Assembly: GCA_024277835.1 (NCBI GenBank)
Contig: JAJRUK010000152.1
Location: 1-8,831 of the forward strand
Direction: 5' to 3'
DNA length: 8,831 nt
DNA from: Planctomycetota bacterium
GTDB taxonomy: Bacteria > Planctomycetota > Phycisphaerae > UBA1845
Each line of letters starts with the position of its first letter. Positions within the stretch are counted from its first letter, which is position 1. A program made the translations under genes and the position numbers. A model generated the notes under the pieces. That model did no database searches, was not told where the DNA came from, and worked only from the letters and a program-made list of their open reading frames with translations. Below, in pieces: positions 1 through 6,437 of this stretch.

Positions 1-2
1 AC

Positions 3-293
3 CCCGAAGCGAAGGGCCTCTACGTTCTCGAAGCGATGGCGAGCGGAGTCCCCGTTGTTCAGCCAGCGCACGGATCATTCCCCGAACTCATCAGCGCAAC
101 CGGCGGCGGCATCCTTTATGATCCAACTTCCCAGAACGCCAACCCGCTCGCAAACGCCATTGCGTCGCTCATGGACGATCCGCAGCTTTGTCGTACACTC
201 GCCGCAGACGGAAGGGCAGCCGTCCGGGCATCTTTCAACGAAGACATCATGGCTACCAAGACTTGGGAAATCTACGAATTACTTTGCAAGTAG
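3..293 (+). CDS. Glycosyltransferase family 4-like protein, C-terminal end (partial)
   Basis: The reading frame enters from the left edge and ends at TAG 291-293, so only the last 96 residues are seen. The visible part begins PEAKGLYVLEAMASGVPVV. This is the E-x7-E motif of GT-B retaining glycosyltransferases (Glu at visible residues 2 and 10), followed by the usual A-x-G-x-P-V-V strand and a G-x-x-P-E-L/I-I segment. In this family that region binds the phosphates and ribose of the nucleotide-sugar donor. The remainder is a helical tail typical of the family. The enzyme would transfer a sugar from a nucleotide sugar to an unknown acceptor, such as glycan, lipid or polysaccharide, in the cytoplasm. 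The acceptor domain lies outside the window, so the substrate cannot be told. A 5-bp hairpin (302-316) follows the stop but has no T run. The family call is firm; any specific name would be a guess. Confidence 0.9.
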   Translation, partial: PEAKGLYVLEAMASGVPVVQPAHGSFPELISATGGGILYDPTSQNANPLANAIASLMDDPQLCRTLAADGRAAVRASFNEDIMATKTWEIYELLCK

Positions 294-366
294 AACGCTC
301 GACGCTCTGCAAGCGTAGATAATTCAGAACGTGCGTGAGAAAATGTATCTGAGTGTCTGCGACAAA

Positions 367-435
367 CCGAGCCGCGCCCGTAAGGAAGCGATCCGGTATA
401 GTTGGTGAACAGGCTTCCTTACGGGCGCGGCTCGG
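367..435. repeat. Long intergenic palindrome, copy 1
   Basis: Positions 367-389 (beginning CCGAGCCGCGCCCG) are perfectly complementary to 413-435, giving a 23-bp stem with a 23-base loop (390-412). A related palindrome lies at 8499-8574. The two stems differ at three internal positions, and each difference is matched in the opposite arm, so pairing is kept. Both copies have the same left flank (ACAAA(A)CCGAG) but unrelated loops. This copy lies between the glycosyltransferase and the ABC exporter genes. It looks like a dispersed, REP-like genomic repeat. No transposase is nearby, and a role in termination or mRNA stability is possible but not shown. Confidence 0.9.
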
Positions 436-484
436 AAAGAGATTTCTCTCACTCGGCCAATGGGAGCTATCTCACCCTCTTGTG

Positions 485-542
485 TGGCACCGGTTTGTAA
501 CCGGTGATTTTCTGGTGCGGCACCAGCTTCTAGCCGGTGATT
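485..542. repeat. Two tandem mini-hairpin repeats (33-bp period)
   Basis: Two imperfect direct copies of a 25-base unit lie at 485-509 and 518-542, sharing GGCACC at the left and CCGGTGATT at the right. Each folds on itself. Unit 1 pairs CACCGGTT (488-495) with AACCGGTG (499-506) around TGT. Unit 2 pairs CACCAGCT (521-528) with AGCCGGTG (532-539) around TCT, with one mismatch. The second unit ends inside the 5' end of the longest possible ATPase frame: the GTG at 537 is part of the repeat. The unit is distinct from the 23-bp palindrome at 367-435, so two repeat families meet in one gap. Confidence 0.8.
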
Positions 543-1259
543 CAGTCAACCAACAGCCAGAGCAAAGACAATGACCAACAACGCAACCAAAACAAAACTG
601 ATCGCCCGCAACATCGAAAACGCTTCAACTCCGGCGCAGGCGAACTCACCATCCTTGACGGAGCATCGCTTGAGCTTACCTCCGGCGAGTCGCTCGCCAT
701 CATGGGGCCATCCGGTTCAGGAAAAAGCACGCTCCTTAACATCATCGGAACCCTCGAAACCCCCACCGCTGGCGAGATCGTCATCGATGGCTGCAACCCG
801 TTTGCGCTTTCCGAAACCGACCTCGCGCGGTTTCGGAATCAAACGATCGGCTTTGTGTTTCAAGAGCACCATCTCCTCCCGCAGTGCAGCGTACTGGAAA
901 ACGTTTTACTCCCGACCCTCGCCGACCCCGACTCGCCCGACGCCGAGCAGCGCGCCCGCGAGTTGCTTGATCGCGTTGGCCTCGCGGACCGACTCGACCA
1001 TCGGCCCGCTCAGCTTTCCGGGGGCGAGCGTCAGCGAGTCGCCATCGCCCGCGCGCTCGTCAACAATCCGTCGGTCCTGCTCGCTGACGAGCCGACGGGA
1101 AACCTCGATGCAAAGACGGCTGAGACCATCGCCGATCTGCTCACGGAAATCCATCACGGCGAAAACACGATCCTCATCGTCGTCACGCACAGTCAAAAAC
1201 TGGCCAACCGCTACGACCGATGCGTAGAGTTGGTCGCTGGCCAACTCGAATCGAAATAG
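537..1259 (+). CDS. ABC exporter ATP-binding protein (LolD/MacB/YbbA type), probably frameshifted near the N-terminus
   Basis: This is the nucleotide-binding subunit that powers the FtsX-type permease beginning 11 bases after its stop. In the 240-residue frame one sees Walker A GPSGSGKST (57-65), the Q-loop Gln (109), the signature LSGGERQR (160-167), Walker B with ADEPTGNLD (183-191) and the H-loop His (218). TGNLD after Walker B is typical of the MacB/LolD branch. The start is doubtful. The GTG at 537 lies in a repeat, has no Shine-Dalgarno, and gives a Gln/Asn-rich leader unlike the family. ATG 571 in the next frame reads MTNNATKTKLIARNIE, the expected first strand, and would join at KRFNSGAGEL (from 618) if one A were added to the run 617-620. 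The joined protein would be 229 residues, normal for the family. The interval given is the uninterrupted frame; the ancestral gene is probably 571-1259. Confidence 0.88.
   Translation: MIQSTNSQSKDNDQQRNQNKTDRPQHRKRFNSGAGELTILDGASLELTSGESLAIMGPSGSGKSTLLNIIGTLETPTAGEIVIDGCNPFALSETDLARFRNQTIGFVFQEHHLLPQCSVLENVLLPTLADPDSPDAEQRARELLDRVGLADRLDHRPAQLSGGERQRVAIARALVNNPSVLLADEPTGNLDAKTAETIADLLTEIHHGENTILIVVTHSQKLANRYDRCVELVAGQLESK
616..621 (+). other. Apparent one-base frameshift in the ATPase gene (A run)
   Basis: The sequence GAAAAC joins two frames. Upstream, from ATG 571, the frame reads ...LIARNIE; downstream, from 618, the other frame reads KRFNSGAGELTIL and continues through all ABC motifs. 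One extra A in the run would give GAA AAA CGC and restore the family-like sequence NIEKRF. Possible causes are a sequencing or assembly error in a homopolymer, a real mutation partly rescued by the GTG at 537, or, less likely, ribosomal slippage, since C GAA AAC is not a good slippery heptamer. Confidence 0.7.
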
Positions 1260-1270
1260 GATAAAACGCG

Positions 1271-4200
1271 GTGAAATTCGCAACCTACAACCGCCGATCG
1301 CTCGCCCACTTCTGGCGAACGAACCTCTCCGTCGCACTAGGTGCAGCCGTCGCGACCGCAACGCTTACCGGGGCGCTTGTCGTCGGCGACTCGATGCGTG
1401 CCTCGTTAAAAGAAGCAGCCATCGGACGCCTCGGCACGATCGACGACGCGATGGTCGCACCGCGCATGTTTCGACAAACCCTCGCGGACGACCTCGCCAA
1501 AGACCCAACTGTCAAGGGAAAAATCAAAGCGATCGCCCCCGTGCTTCTTCTCAAAGGAAGCGTAAGGCACGCGGACTCGGGCGCTCGATCCAACGGCGTC
1601 AGCATCATTGGGTCGAACGAGCGGTTCTGGTCACTTAATCGCGAAGCGGACCCGTCGCCACCGGAACTGAAGGGCCGCAATGTTGTTCTCAACAGCGCTC
1701 TCGCGGCTGAACTCGGCGCGAAAGTCGGCGACGACGTACTTGTTCAAACCGGAAAACCGAGCGCCATTTCGACAGAGTCACTACTAGGCAGGCGCGACGA
1801 CACGACCTCAACACTAAGACTCACAGTCACCGGCATCCTCCCCGCGCAAGGACTTGCCGCTTTCGACCTCAACCCGCGGCAAGCATCCCCCAAGAATGCC
1901 TTCGTTTCGCTTGCCGTTCTTCAACGCGCGACCGATCAGAAGAACCGCGTTAATGCGATCCTCCTTGATGAGGAAGACGGACGCGAACTCAGCTCCGAAT
2001 CGCTCGAATCCGCCGTCGAAAGGAACCTCCAGCTCGAAGATGTTGGACTAAAACTCCGAGTGGATGCCAAGTTTGGTTACGTCGCGCTTGAAAGCGACGC
2101 CATGCTCATTGAACCGGCGATCGAAACCGCCGCGATCTCCGCCGCCAAGGAAATCGGTGCAGGAACATCGTCGATCCTGACGCAACTCGCCAACGCGATC
2201 CGAAAGACTGGCGGCGATACCACCATCCCCTACTCCACCGCCGCCGCTATCGACCCTAACTCCAAGACCGCGAAATCATTTCGCATGAAGGCGGGCAAGA
2301 TGCTCGCGAACGACCGCGACATCCTTCTAAACGCATGGGCTGCCGACGACCTCGACGCCAAGATCGGCGACACGATCGAAATCGACTATTACGTCACGAG
2401 TACAGGCGGAAAGCTCGATACGAAGACGGATTCTTTCACGCTCTGCGGAATCCTCCAGCAAGACGGTTTCGCAACCGACCCTGGCTTCATTCCCGAATAC
2501 AAAGGCGTCACCGACACCGAAAACCTCGCCGACTGGGACCCGCCATTCCCGGTAGACCTCTCCCTTGTTCGCGACAAAGACGAAAGATACTGGGACGACT
2601 ATAAAACGACGCCCAAAGCGTTCATCTCCCTCGCCGACGGGCAGAAACTTTGGGCGAATCAACCCGAACGCTTCGGAAAGATAACGTCGATCCGAGTCAC
2701 ACCGCCACCATCCGAGCCAACGATCGAGTTGAAAGACCTCGCGAAAAGATTCAAGAAGACACTCCTCGCCAAACTCGACCCCAAAGCACTAGGCCTATCC
2801 TTCGACCCAATCCGCAAGACCGTCATCGAAGCAAGCAAAGGCAGCACAGACTTCGGCGGACTGTTCATTGGATTCAGCTTCTTCCTTATCGCGTCGGCTG
2901 CCATGCTTGTGGCACTACTCTTTCGCCTCTCCATAGAACAGCGTACTTCGGAAATTGGTTTACTCCTCGCCACGGGGATTCAACCGCGCATCATCACACG
3001 CCAACTTATCGTACAGGGACTATGGCTTTCTATCGCCGGAGCGATTATTGGTACAGCGGGCGCACTCGGATACGCAGCTCTGATGCTGAGCGGATTGCGT
3101 TCCATCTGGTCGAGCGCGGTCAACGCACCGTTTTTGAAAATGACAGCCACCCCGACCTCGCTCGCCATCGGAGCGGTCGCAAGCGTCATGGTCGCCGCAG
3201 GGGCAGCCGCGTTGAGCATCCGAACCATCACCCGCCACTCGCCGCGATCGCTTCTCGCAGGAAAACTCGAATCCTCCTCCTCGCAGCAACCCACCGAAGG
3301 CGGCAGGGCTAAGCCAATCGCGATCTTCATGAGTGTCATCGCTATGGCACTCTTTGCTCTTTCTCTCACGACCGATGCGGTCCCGCCGGTCATCGGTTTT
3401 TTCGTCAGTGGATTCGCGGCCCTTGTTGCAGGGCTGGCTATCCTCGCCCAGTATCTCAAAACAACCGTCCCTAAGACAATCCGCACAAAGGGCACCTCGG
3501 CGATGCTAAAACTCGCCGCCAGAAACGCCCCCAGACACTTCGCACGAAGCGTCACGACGGCAAGCTTGATCGCCTCGGCTGCGTTTTTGATCGTCTCGCT
3601 GGAAGCGTTCCGCCTTCGCGCCGACGATACCGGCAATGACAAACGCTCTGGCACTGGCGGATTTGAACTCTTCGCCGAATCGTCAACGCCGCTCCCCTAT
3701 GACCTTAACACGAACATGGGGCGCGAAGCGCTGGGTATCGAAAAAGACTTCGCGGGCACAACGATTACACAGTTACGACTCCGCCCCGGTGACGAATCCA
3801 GTTGCTTGAACCTCTACACGCCGCGCGACCCGCGCATCGTCGGCGCACCGCCCGCGATGATTCAGCGCGGCGGATTTCGTTTTGCCAGTCCGATGCAACT
3901 CGACGACATGAACCCAAACAACCCGTGGACCTTGCTCAAGCATCGCTTCGAGGACGGCGCGATCCCCGCCATCGGCGATGAGGCTGCGGTCCTCTGGCAA
4001 CTTCATCTCGGTCTCGGGAAAGACCTCATGATCAAAGACGAGCGAGGCAACGACCGCAAACTCCGCTTCGTCGCGTTATTGAAAGGAAGCGCCCTTCAAG
4101 ACGAGATCATCATCGCCCAAGACCGCTTCACGGAACTCTTCCCATCGATCGCGGGCCATGCGTTCTTTTTAATCGACACCGATGATGAGAACACCGCATC

Positions 4201-4675
4201 TCTCGAATCAACGCTCGAACAAGACCTGACCAACTACAGTTTCGACGTCGCCTCGATGACCAATCGCCTCGCCGATTACAACGCCGTCCAAAACACGTAC
4301 CTCTCGACGTTCCAGGCGCTGGGCGGACTCGGACTGATTCTCGGAACCGCAGGACTCGCCGTTGTTCTTCTTAGAAATGTCTGGGAGCGCCGCCGAGAAC
4401 TCGCGATCATGCGGGCCATCGGATTCTCGCGTCGCGCCATCGCCACCGTCGTCCTCGCCGAGAACATCGCACTGGTCGCCGCCGGTCTTGGCATCGGAAC
4501 CGCCGCCGCCCTTGTCGCAATCCTCCCGCCCATCCTGCAAAATGCTCAAACCATTCCCGTCGCATCGCTCGTGTTCGTCATCGCCGCCGCCTTCGCCATC
4601 AGCCTCCTCGCCGGAACGGTCGCCGTCCGGCAGGCAGTAAACGCCCCGCTCGTCGGCTCACTCCGCGCCGAGTAA
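1271..4675 (+). CDS. Large FtsX-type ABC transporter permease (two FtsX units)
   Basis: Membrane subunit of the exporter encoded with the preceding ATPase. The GTG start lies 11 bases after the ATPase stop, and AGGA (1258-1261), overlapping that stop, is a suitable ribosome-binding site, so translation is likely coupled. The 1134 residues read as follows: a first membrane helix near 18-40; a long extracytoplasmic part (about 40-525) resembling the MacB periplasmic core; three helices of a first FtsX unit (about 528-552, 581-606, 628-650); two more (about 683-730); one at 760-783 that begins the second unit; a second extracytoplasmic part (about 785-1012); and three final helices of the second FtsX unit (about 1013-1037, 1057-1085, 1097-1120). 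Ten helices and two FtsX units match YbbP-like permeases, but this protein is several hundred residues longer, mostly in the first extracytoplasmic domain. Such exporters work mechanically on lipids, lipoproteins or peptides in the envelope. The substrate here is unknown. Confidence 0.92.
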   Translation: MKFATYNRRSLAHFWRTNLSVALGAAVATATLTGALVVGDSMRASLKEAAIGRLGTIDDAMVAPRMFRQTLADDLAKDPTVKGKIKAIAPVLLLKGSVRHADSGARSNGVSIIGSNERFWSLNREADPSPPELKGRNVVLNSALAAELGAKVGDDVLVQTGKPSAISTESLLGRRDDTTSTLRLTVTGILPAQGLAAFDLNPRQASPKNAFVSLAVLQRATDQKNRVNAILLDEEDGRELSSESLESAVERNLQLEDVGLKLRVDAKFGYVALESDAMLIEPAIETAAISAAKEIGAGTSSILTQLANAIRKTGGDTTIPYSTAAAIDPNSKTAKSFRMKAGKMLANDRDILLNAWAADDLDAKIGDTIEIDYYVTSTGGKLDTKTDSFTLCGILQQDGFATDPGFIPEYKGVTDTENLADWDPPFPVDLSLVRDKDERYWDDYKTTPKAFISLADGQKLWANQPERFGKITSIRVTPPPSEPTIELKDLAKRFKKTLLAKLDPKALGLSFDPIRKTVIEASKGSTDFGGLFIGFSFFLIASAAMLVALLFRLSIEQRTSEIGLLLATGIQPRIITRQLIVQGLWLSIAGAIIGTAGALGYAALMLSGLRSIWSSAVNAPFLKMTATPTSLAIGAVASVMVAAGAAALSIRTITRHSPRSLLAGKLESSSSQQPTEGGRAKPIAIFMSVIAMALFALSLTTDAVPPVIGFFVSGFAALVAGLAILAQYLKTTVPKTIRTKGTSAMLKLAARNAPRHFARSVTTASLIASAAFLIVSLEAFRLRADDTGNDKRSGTGGFELFAESSTPLPYDLNTNMGREALGIEKDFAGTTITQLRLRPGDESSCLNLYTPRDPRIVGAPPAMIQRGGFRFASPMQLDDMNPNNPWTLLKHRFEDGAIPAIGDEAAVLWQLHLGLGKDLMIKDERGNDRKLRFVALLKGSALQDEIIIAQDRFTELFPSIAGHAFFLIDTDDENTASLESTLEQDLTNYSFDVASMTNRLADYNAVQNTYLSTFQALGGLGLILGTAGLAVVLLRNVWERRRELAIMRAIGFSRRAIATVVLAENIALVAAGLGIGTAAALVAILPPILQNAQTIPVASLVFVIAAAFAISLLAGTVAVRQAVNAPLVGSLRAE

Positions 4676-4849
4676 CGAAACTCCTCTCGCAAAAGAATTC
4701 ACAGCCAAGCACGCACAGAGTGAACGTAACTACCTGTCAATTAGGCACTTAGGGGAATATCCGGGGATCGGATCGCGACCAGCGCCGGACGAAGACGCCA
4801 TAACAACATATACCACCGAAGCTTACGTCTATTTCACGAAAGAAAACAC

Positions 4850-4878
4850 TTGCGTCCCGGAGCACCGACTGATAATAT
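4850..4878 (+). promoter_or_regulatory. Candidate sigma-70-type promoter inside the intergenic gap
   Basis: TTGCGT (4850-4855) and TAATAT (4873-4878) are separated by 17 bases, and TG sits just upstream of the -10 in extended -10 fashion (4870-4871). The -35 matches the consensus at only three of six positions. Transcription would start near 4882-4886 and run toward the terminator at 5050-5102, with no plus-strand gene in between. Confidence 0.4.
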
Positions 4879-4881
4879 AGG

Positions 4882-5102
4882 GCGTCCGAAGGGCCGGGTA
4901 ACGGGTTTCCCGGAACTCTCAAGGCAACCTGTCACGCTGCCAGCTTCTTGATTTTGCGGCTTCGCGCGTAATACAATCGACGGGTTGTTTTGGTCGGACG
5001 GACGCTGCGTTTGTTTCGACCGCAGCCCGACAATTTTGCTTCCACTCGCTGCGGCACCCTATGACCGCGCCAACTTAAATCGGGGTGCCGCACGCCTTTT
5101 TT
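4882..5102 (+). ncRNA. Candidate structured small RNA, about 220 nt, no known family
   Basis: A promoter-like pair, several stems and a terminator lie in order on the plus strand with no matching gene. CCGGG pairs with CCCGG across about 4894-4913. GGCA pairs with TGCC across about 4923-4941. GTCGG (4993-4997) plus GCTGCG (5004-5009) pair with CGCAGC (5021-5026) plus CCGAC (5027-5031). GCGTCCG (4882-4888) can instead pair with CGGACGC (4999-5005), closing a domain from the 5' end and competing with the previous stem. I compared it by eye with SRP RNA, tmRNA, RNase P and 6S RNA and saw no diagnostic motif. Expression is not shown. Confidence 0.3.
5050..5102 (+). terminator. Hairpin plus T6, rho-independent-like terminator
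   Basis: TGCGGCACCC (5050-5059) is perfectly complementary to GGGTGCCGCA (5083-5092). A four-base spacer and six T (5097-5102) follow. The 23-base loop is long for a classical terminator. The orientation fits plus-strand transcripts, either read-through from the ABC operon 375 bases upstream or the candidate small RNA. In the minus direction no T run follows, so it is not an obvious terminator for the kinase gene. Confidence 0.55.
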
Positions 5103-5248
5103 ACGCAAATAATTATCGCCGCACATCTCGTATCGAGAAACCCAGACCACGAACGGTCCTGAATACTGTAATCGCGACGGAAAGCGAAAGAGGTGTTGCG
5201 AGAAAGAAGAAAGGTACAGGCCTTGAAGATCGCAGGGCGAACCGCGAA

Positions 5249-6202
5249 CTACTCGGGCGAGTCGTCCGTTTTGTCCTCGCTACCGACTTCGGAATCATCG
5301 GCGCGGTCGGAATCGACGCGGGCATTGGATTCTGGGTCGTTCACATTGACGCCCGTCAACAGCGTACCCGCCGCCGTCTGTTTCTTGATAATCGCTTGGA
5401 CGAATTCCAAGCGTTCGATCAAAATCGTCATATCAAAAATACGATCGTCCGGGTTATGCCGACAGCAGTCGTTGACAAGACGTGTCACCGAGACGGGAAG
5501 TTCTTTCATCGTGGCTGCGCGGGTCTCGTCCACACGCCGACCGATCAAGTTCTCGGCGTGCATCCCGGCGGTCTGATTCATCTCGGTCGCAATCGCGTTG
5601 CCGGTCAGAACCTTGTGAAGCGCCGCCCCCAAACCAAACACATCCGTCCGCTGATCCAGTACGCCCCGCTTGACCTGCTCGGGGGCCATGTAGTCGATCG
5701 TGCCCTGCACCTTTACCTTGGCCTCGTGTATCTTTGCACTCTGACCAAGGTCGATCAGTTTCACCTGATTGTCTGGCGTGAGCAGGATATTGTTTGGCTT
5801 CATATCGGCGTGGACATACCCGGCATGATGCATCGCCTGAAGCCCGTTTGCGACCTCAAGAAAAACCCGCAGCGTCTCCTCCATGGACCCCGCATACTCG
5901 CTATCCGCAAGGCAGTAACCGGGTACATACTCCATGAAAAGAATCGCACCGCGTACGCGAAGCCGCTGACGCAACAGTCGAAGCTCGTACACCTTGCGGA
6001 TCACGGGATGATCCACCTTGGTCCCGATCGTATGCTCCGCCTTCATCAGATCGATGAAACTCGCGTCCTCTGGTTTGACGATTTTCACGATTTTCACCGT
6101 GTAGTCGCCGCCGGTTCTCATGCACCGCGCGCGAAAGAGTCGCGTCGACGCACCAACGCCGAGCTTCTCAATGATCCTATAATTCGGAATGTCAACTGCC
6201 AC
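5249..6202 (-). CDS. Hanks-type Ser/Thr protein kinase, soluble, HAD instead of HRD
   Basis: Predicted cytoplasmic protein kinase of 317 residues that would transfer ATP phosphate to Ser/Thr of unknown proteins. Visible elements are the Gly-rich loop LGVGAST (14-20), ATP lysine in YTVKIV (Lys37; Lys40 is an alternative), helix-C Glu56, catalytic loop HADMKPNN (131-138, with Asp133, Lys135, Asn138), metal-binding DLG (151-153), APE (173-175) and TDVFGLG (186-192). All catalytic residues are present, so activity is expected. The Arg of HRD is Ala132, making it a non-RD kinase, and DFG is DLG. No membrane helix or sensor domain is seen. The domain fills about 8-275, followed by an acidic, probably disordered tail (about 287-317, rich in Asp, Glu and Ser). 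The start is GTG, with AGGG ten bases upstream. The gene appears monocistronic: 233 bases separate it from the phosphoesterase gene upstream. Confidence 0.93.
   Translation of the reverse strand: MAVDIPNYRIIEKLGVGASTRLFRARCMRTGGDYTVKIVKIVKPEDASFIDLMKAEHTIGTKVDHPVIRKVYELRLLRQRLRVRGAILFMEYVPGYCLADSEYAGSMEETLRVFLEVANGLQAMHHAGYVHADMKPNNILLTPDNQVKLIDLGQSAKIHEAKVKVQGTIDYMAPEQVKRGVLDQRTDVFGLGAALHKVLTGNAIATEMNQTAGMHAENLIGRRVDETRAATMKELPVSVTRLVNDCCRHNPDDRIFDMTILIERLEFVQAIIKKQTAAGTLLTGVNVNDPESNARVDSDRADDSEVGSEDKTDDSPE
6080..6097. repeat. 9-bp tandem duplication at the kinase ATP-lysine strand
   Basis: GATTTTCAC occurs twice head to tail (6080-6088 and 6089-6097). In the kinase, read on the minus strand, this encodes a doubled Val-Lys-Ile, giving VKIVKIVK at residues 36-43. 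It stays in frame and leaves two lysines three residues apart as candidates for the ATP-binding Lys. Confidence 0.75.
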
Positions 6203-6435
6203 GAGATCGTAACCCTATCTTCAGCACAACAAGCGTGCGCAACACAGCACCAACTATCTACACATCGACACCGCTAGCGCCCGACATCCGCGAAGCAAAA
6301 AAAGCTAGGCAACGGGAGGAAAATAGGGGAGAATAAAAGGGCACTATAGACGCCGAAAAGCCGCCTAAAACAGATATTCCGCGTCGCCGAACCCCCGCCG
6401 CCTCGACGTAACCTTATAGGACCGGAATTGTCCGG
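6203..6435 (-). promoter_or_regulatory. Upstream region of the kinase gene
   Basis: This gap separates the kinase start from the phosphoesterase stop and must hold the kinase promoter if the gene is transcribed alone. The best -10-like hexamer on the minus strand is TATAGT (6343-6348, five of six matches), but no good -35 is found 16-18 bases upstream. A near-continuous purine tract on the plus strand (6314-6341, two T interruptions) and an A7 run (6297-6303) give a pyrimidine-rich leader on the transcript. The promoter position is uncertain. Confidence 0.3.
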
Positions 6436-6437
6436 TC
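6420..6437 (-). other. Short perfect hairpin overlapping the phosphoesterase stop codon
   Basis: GACCGGA (6420-6426) pairs with TCCGGTC (6431-6437) around a four-base loop. Two bases of the phosphoesterase TGA stop (6436-6438) lie inside the stem. No T run follows on the minus strand, so it is not a standard terminator, though it may protect the 3' end of the message. Confidence 0.4.

Larger units (their letters stand above)
4676..5248. other. 573-base gap between the permease and kinase genes
   Basis: The gap lies between the ends of two converging genes. I see no clear terminator directly after the permease; 4676-4845 shows nothing recognisable. From about 4850 there is a plus-strand promoter-like pair, then a run of hairpins ending in a hairpin plus T6 at 5050-5102 (listed separately). 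From 5103 to 5248 only two short hairpins (around 5127-5139 and 5145-5160) are visible, neither with a T run. The minus strand also carries a short basic open frame (4932-5150), discussed as a finding. Confidence 0.6.

Noticed and set aside
485..542. Possible CRISPR array
   Set aside because: Only two units, with 8 bases between them and internal hairpins. There are no spacers of regular length and no cas genes.
353..574. 73-codon plus-strand open frame upstream of the ATPase
   Set aside because: It is formed by reading through the palindrome and the mini-hairpin repeats, so its sequence reflects repeat DNA rather than a gene.
616..621. Programmed -1 ribosomal frameshift in the ATPase gene
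   Set aside because: C GAA AAC does not allow good re-pairing of both tRNAs, and the event would be needed at codon 16 for any product. An error or mutation is simpler, so it is kept only as a remote option.
2980..3654. 224-codon minus-strand frame inside the permease gene
   Set aside because: Shadow of the hydrophobic, GC-rich permease coding strand; no motif and fully contained in the larger gene.
4882..5102. 6S, SRP, tmRNA or RNase P RNA
   Set aside because: None of the diagnostic sequence motifs of these RNAs could be found by eye; the region is therefore reported only as an unassigned candidate.
4985..6277. 430-codon plus-strand open frame opposite the kinase gene
   Set aside because: It is the antisense of the kinase, whose frame contains all the catalytic motifs. 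The plus-strand translation shows no recognisable domain and runs through the terminator hairpin.
6297..6341. A7 run and purine tract as a terminator of the phosphoesterase gene
   Set aside because: No stable stem directly precedes the T7 on the minus strand, so only low-complexity composition is supported.
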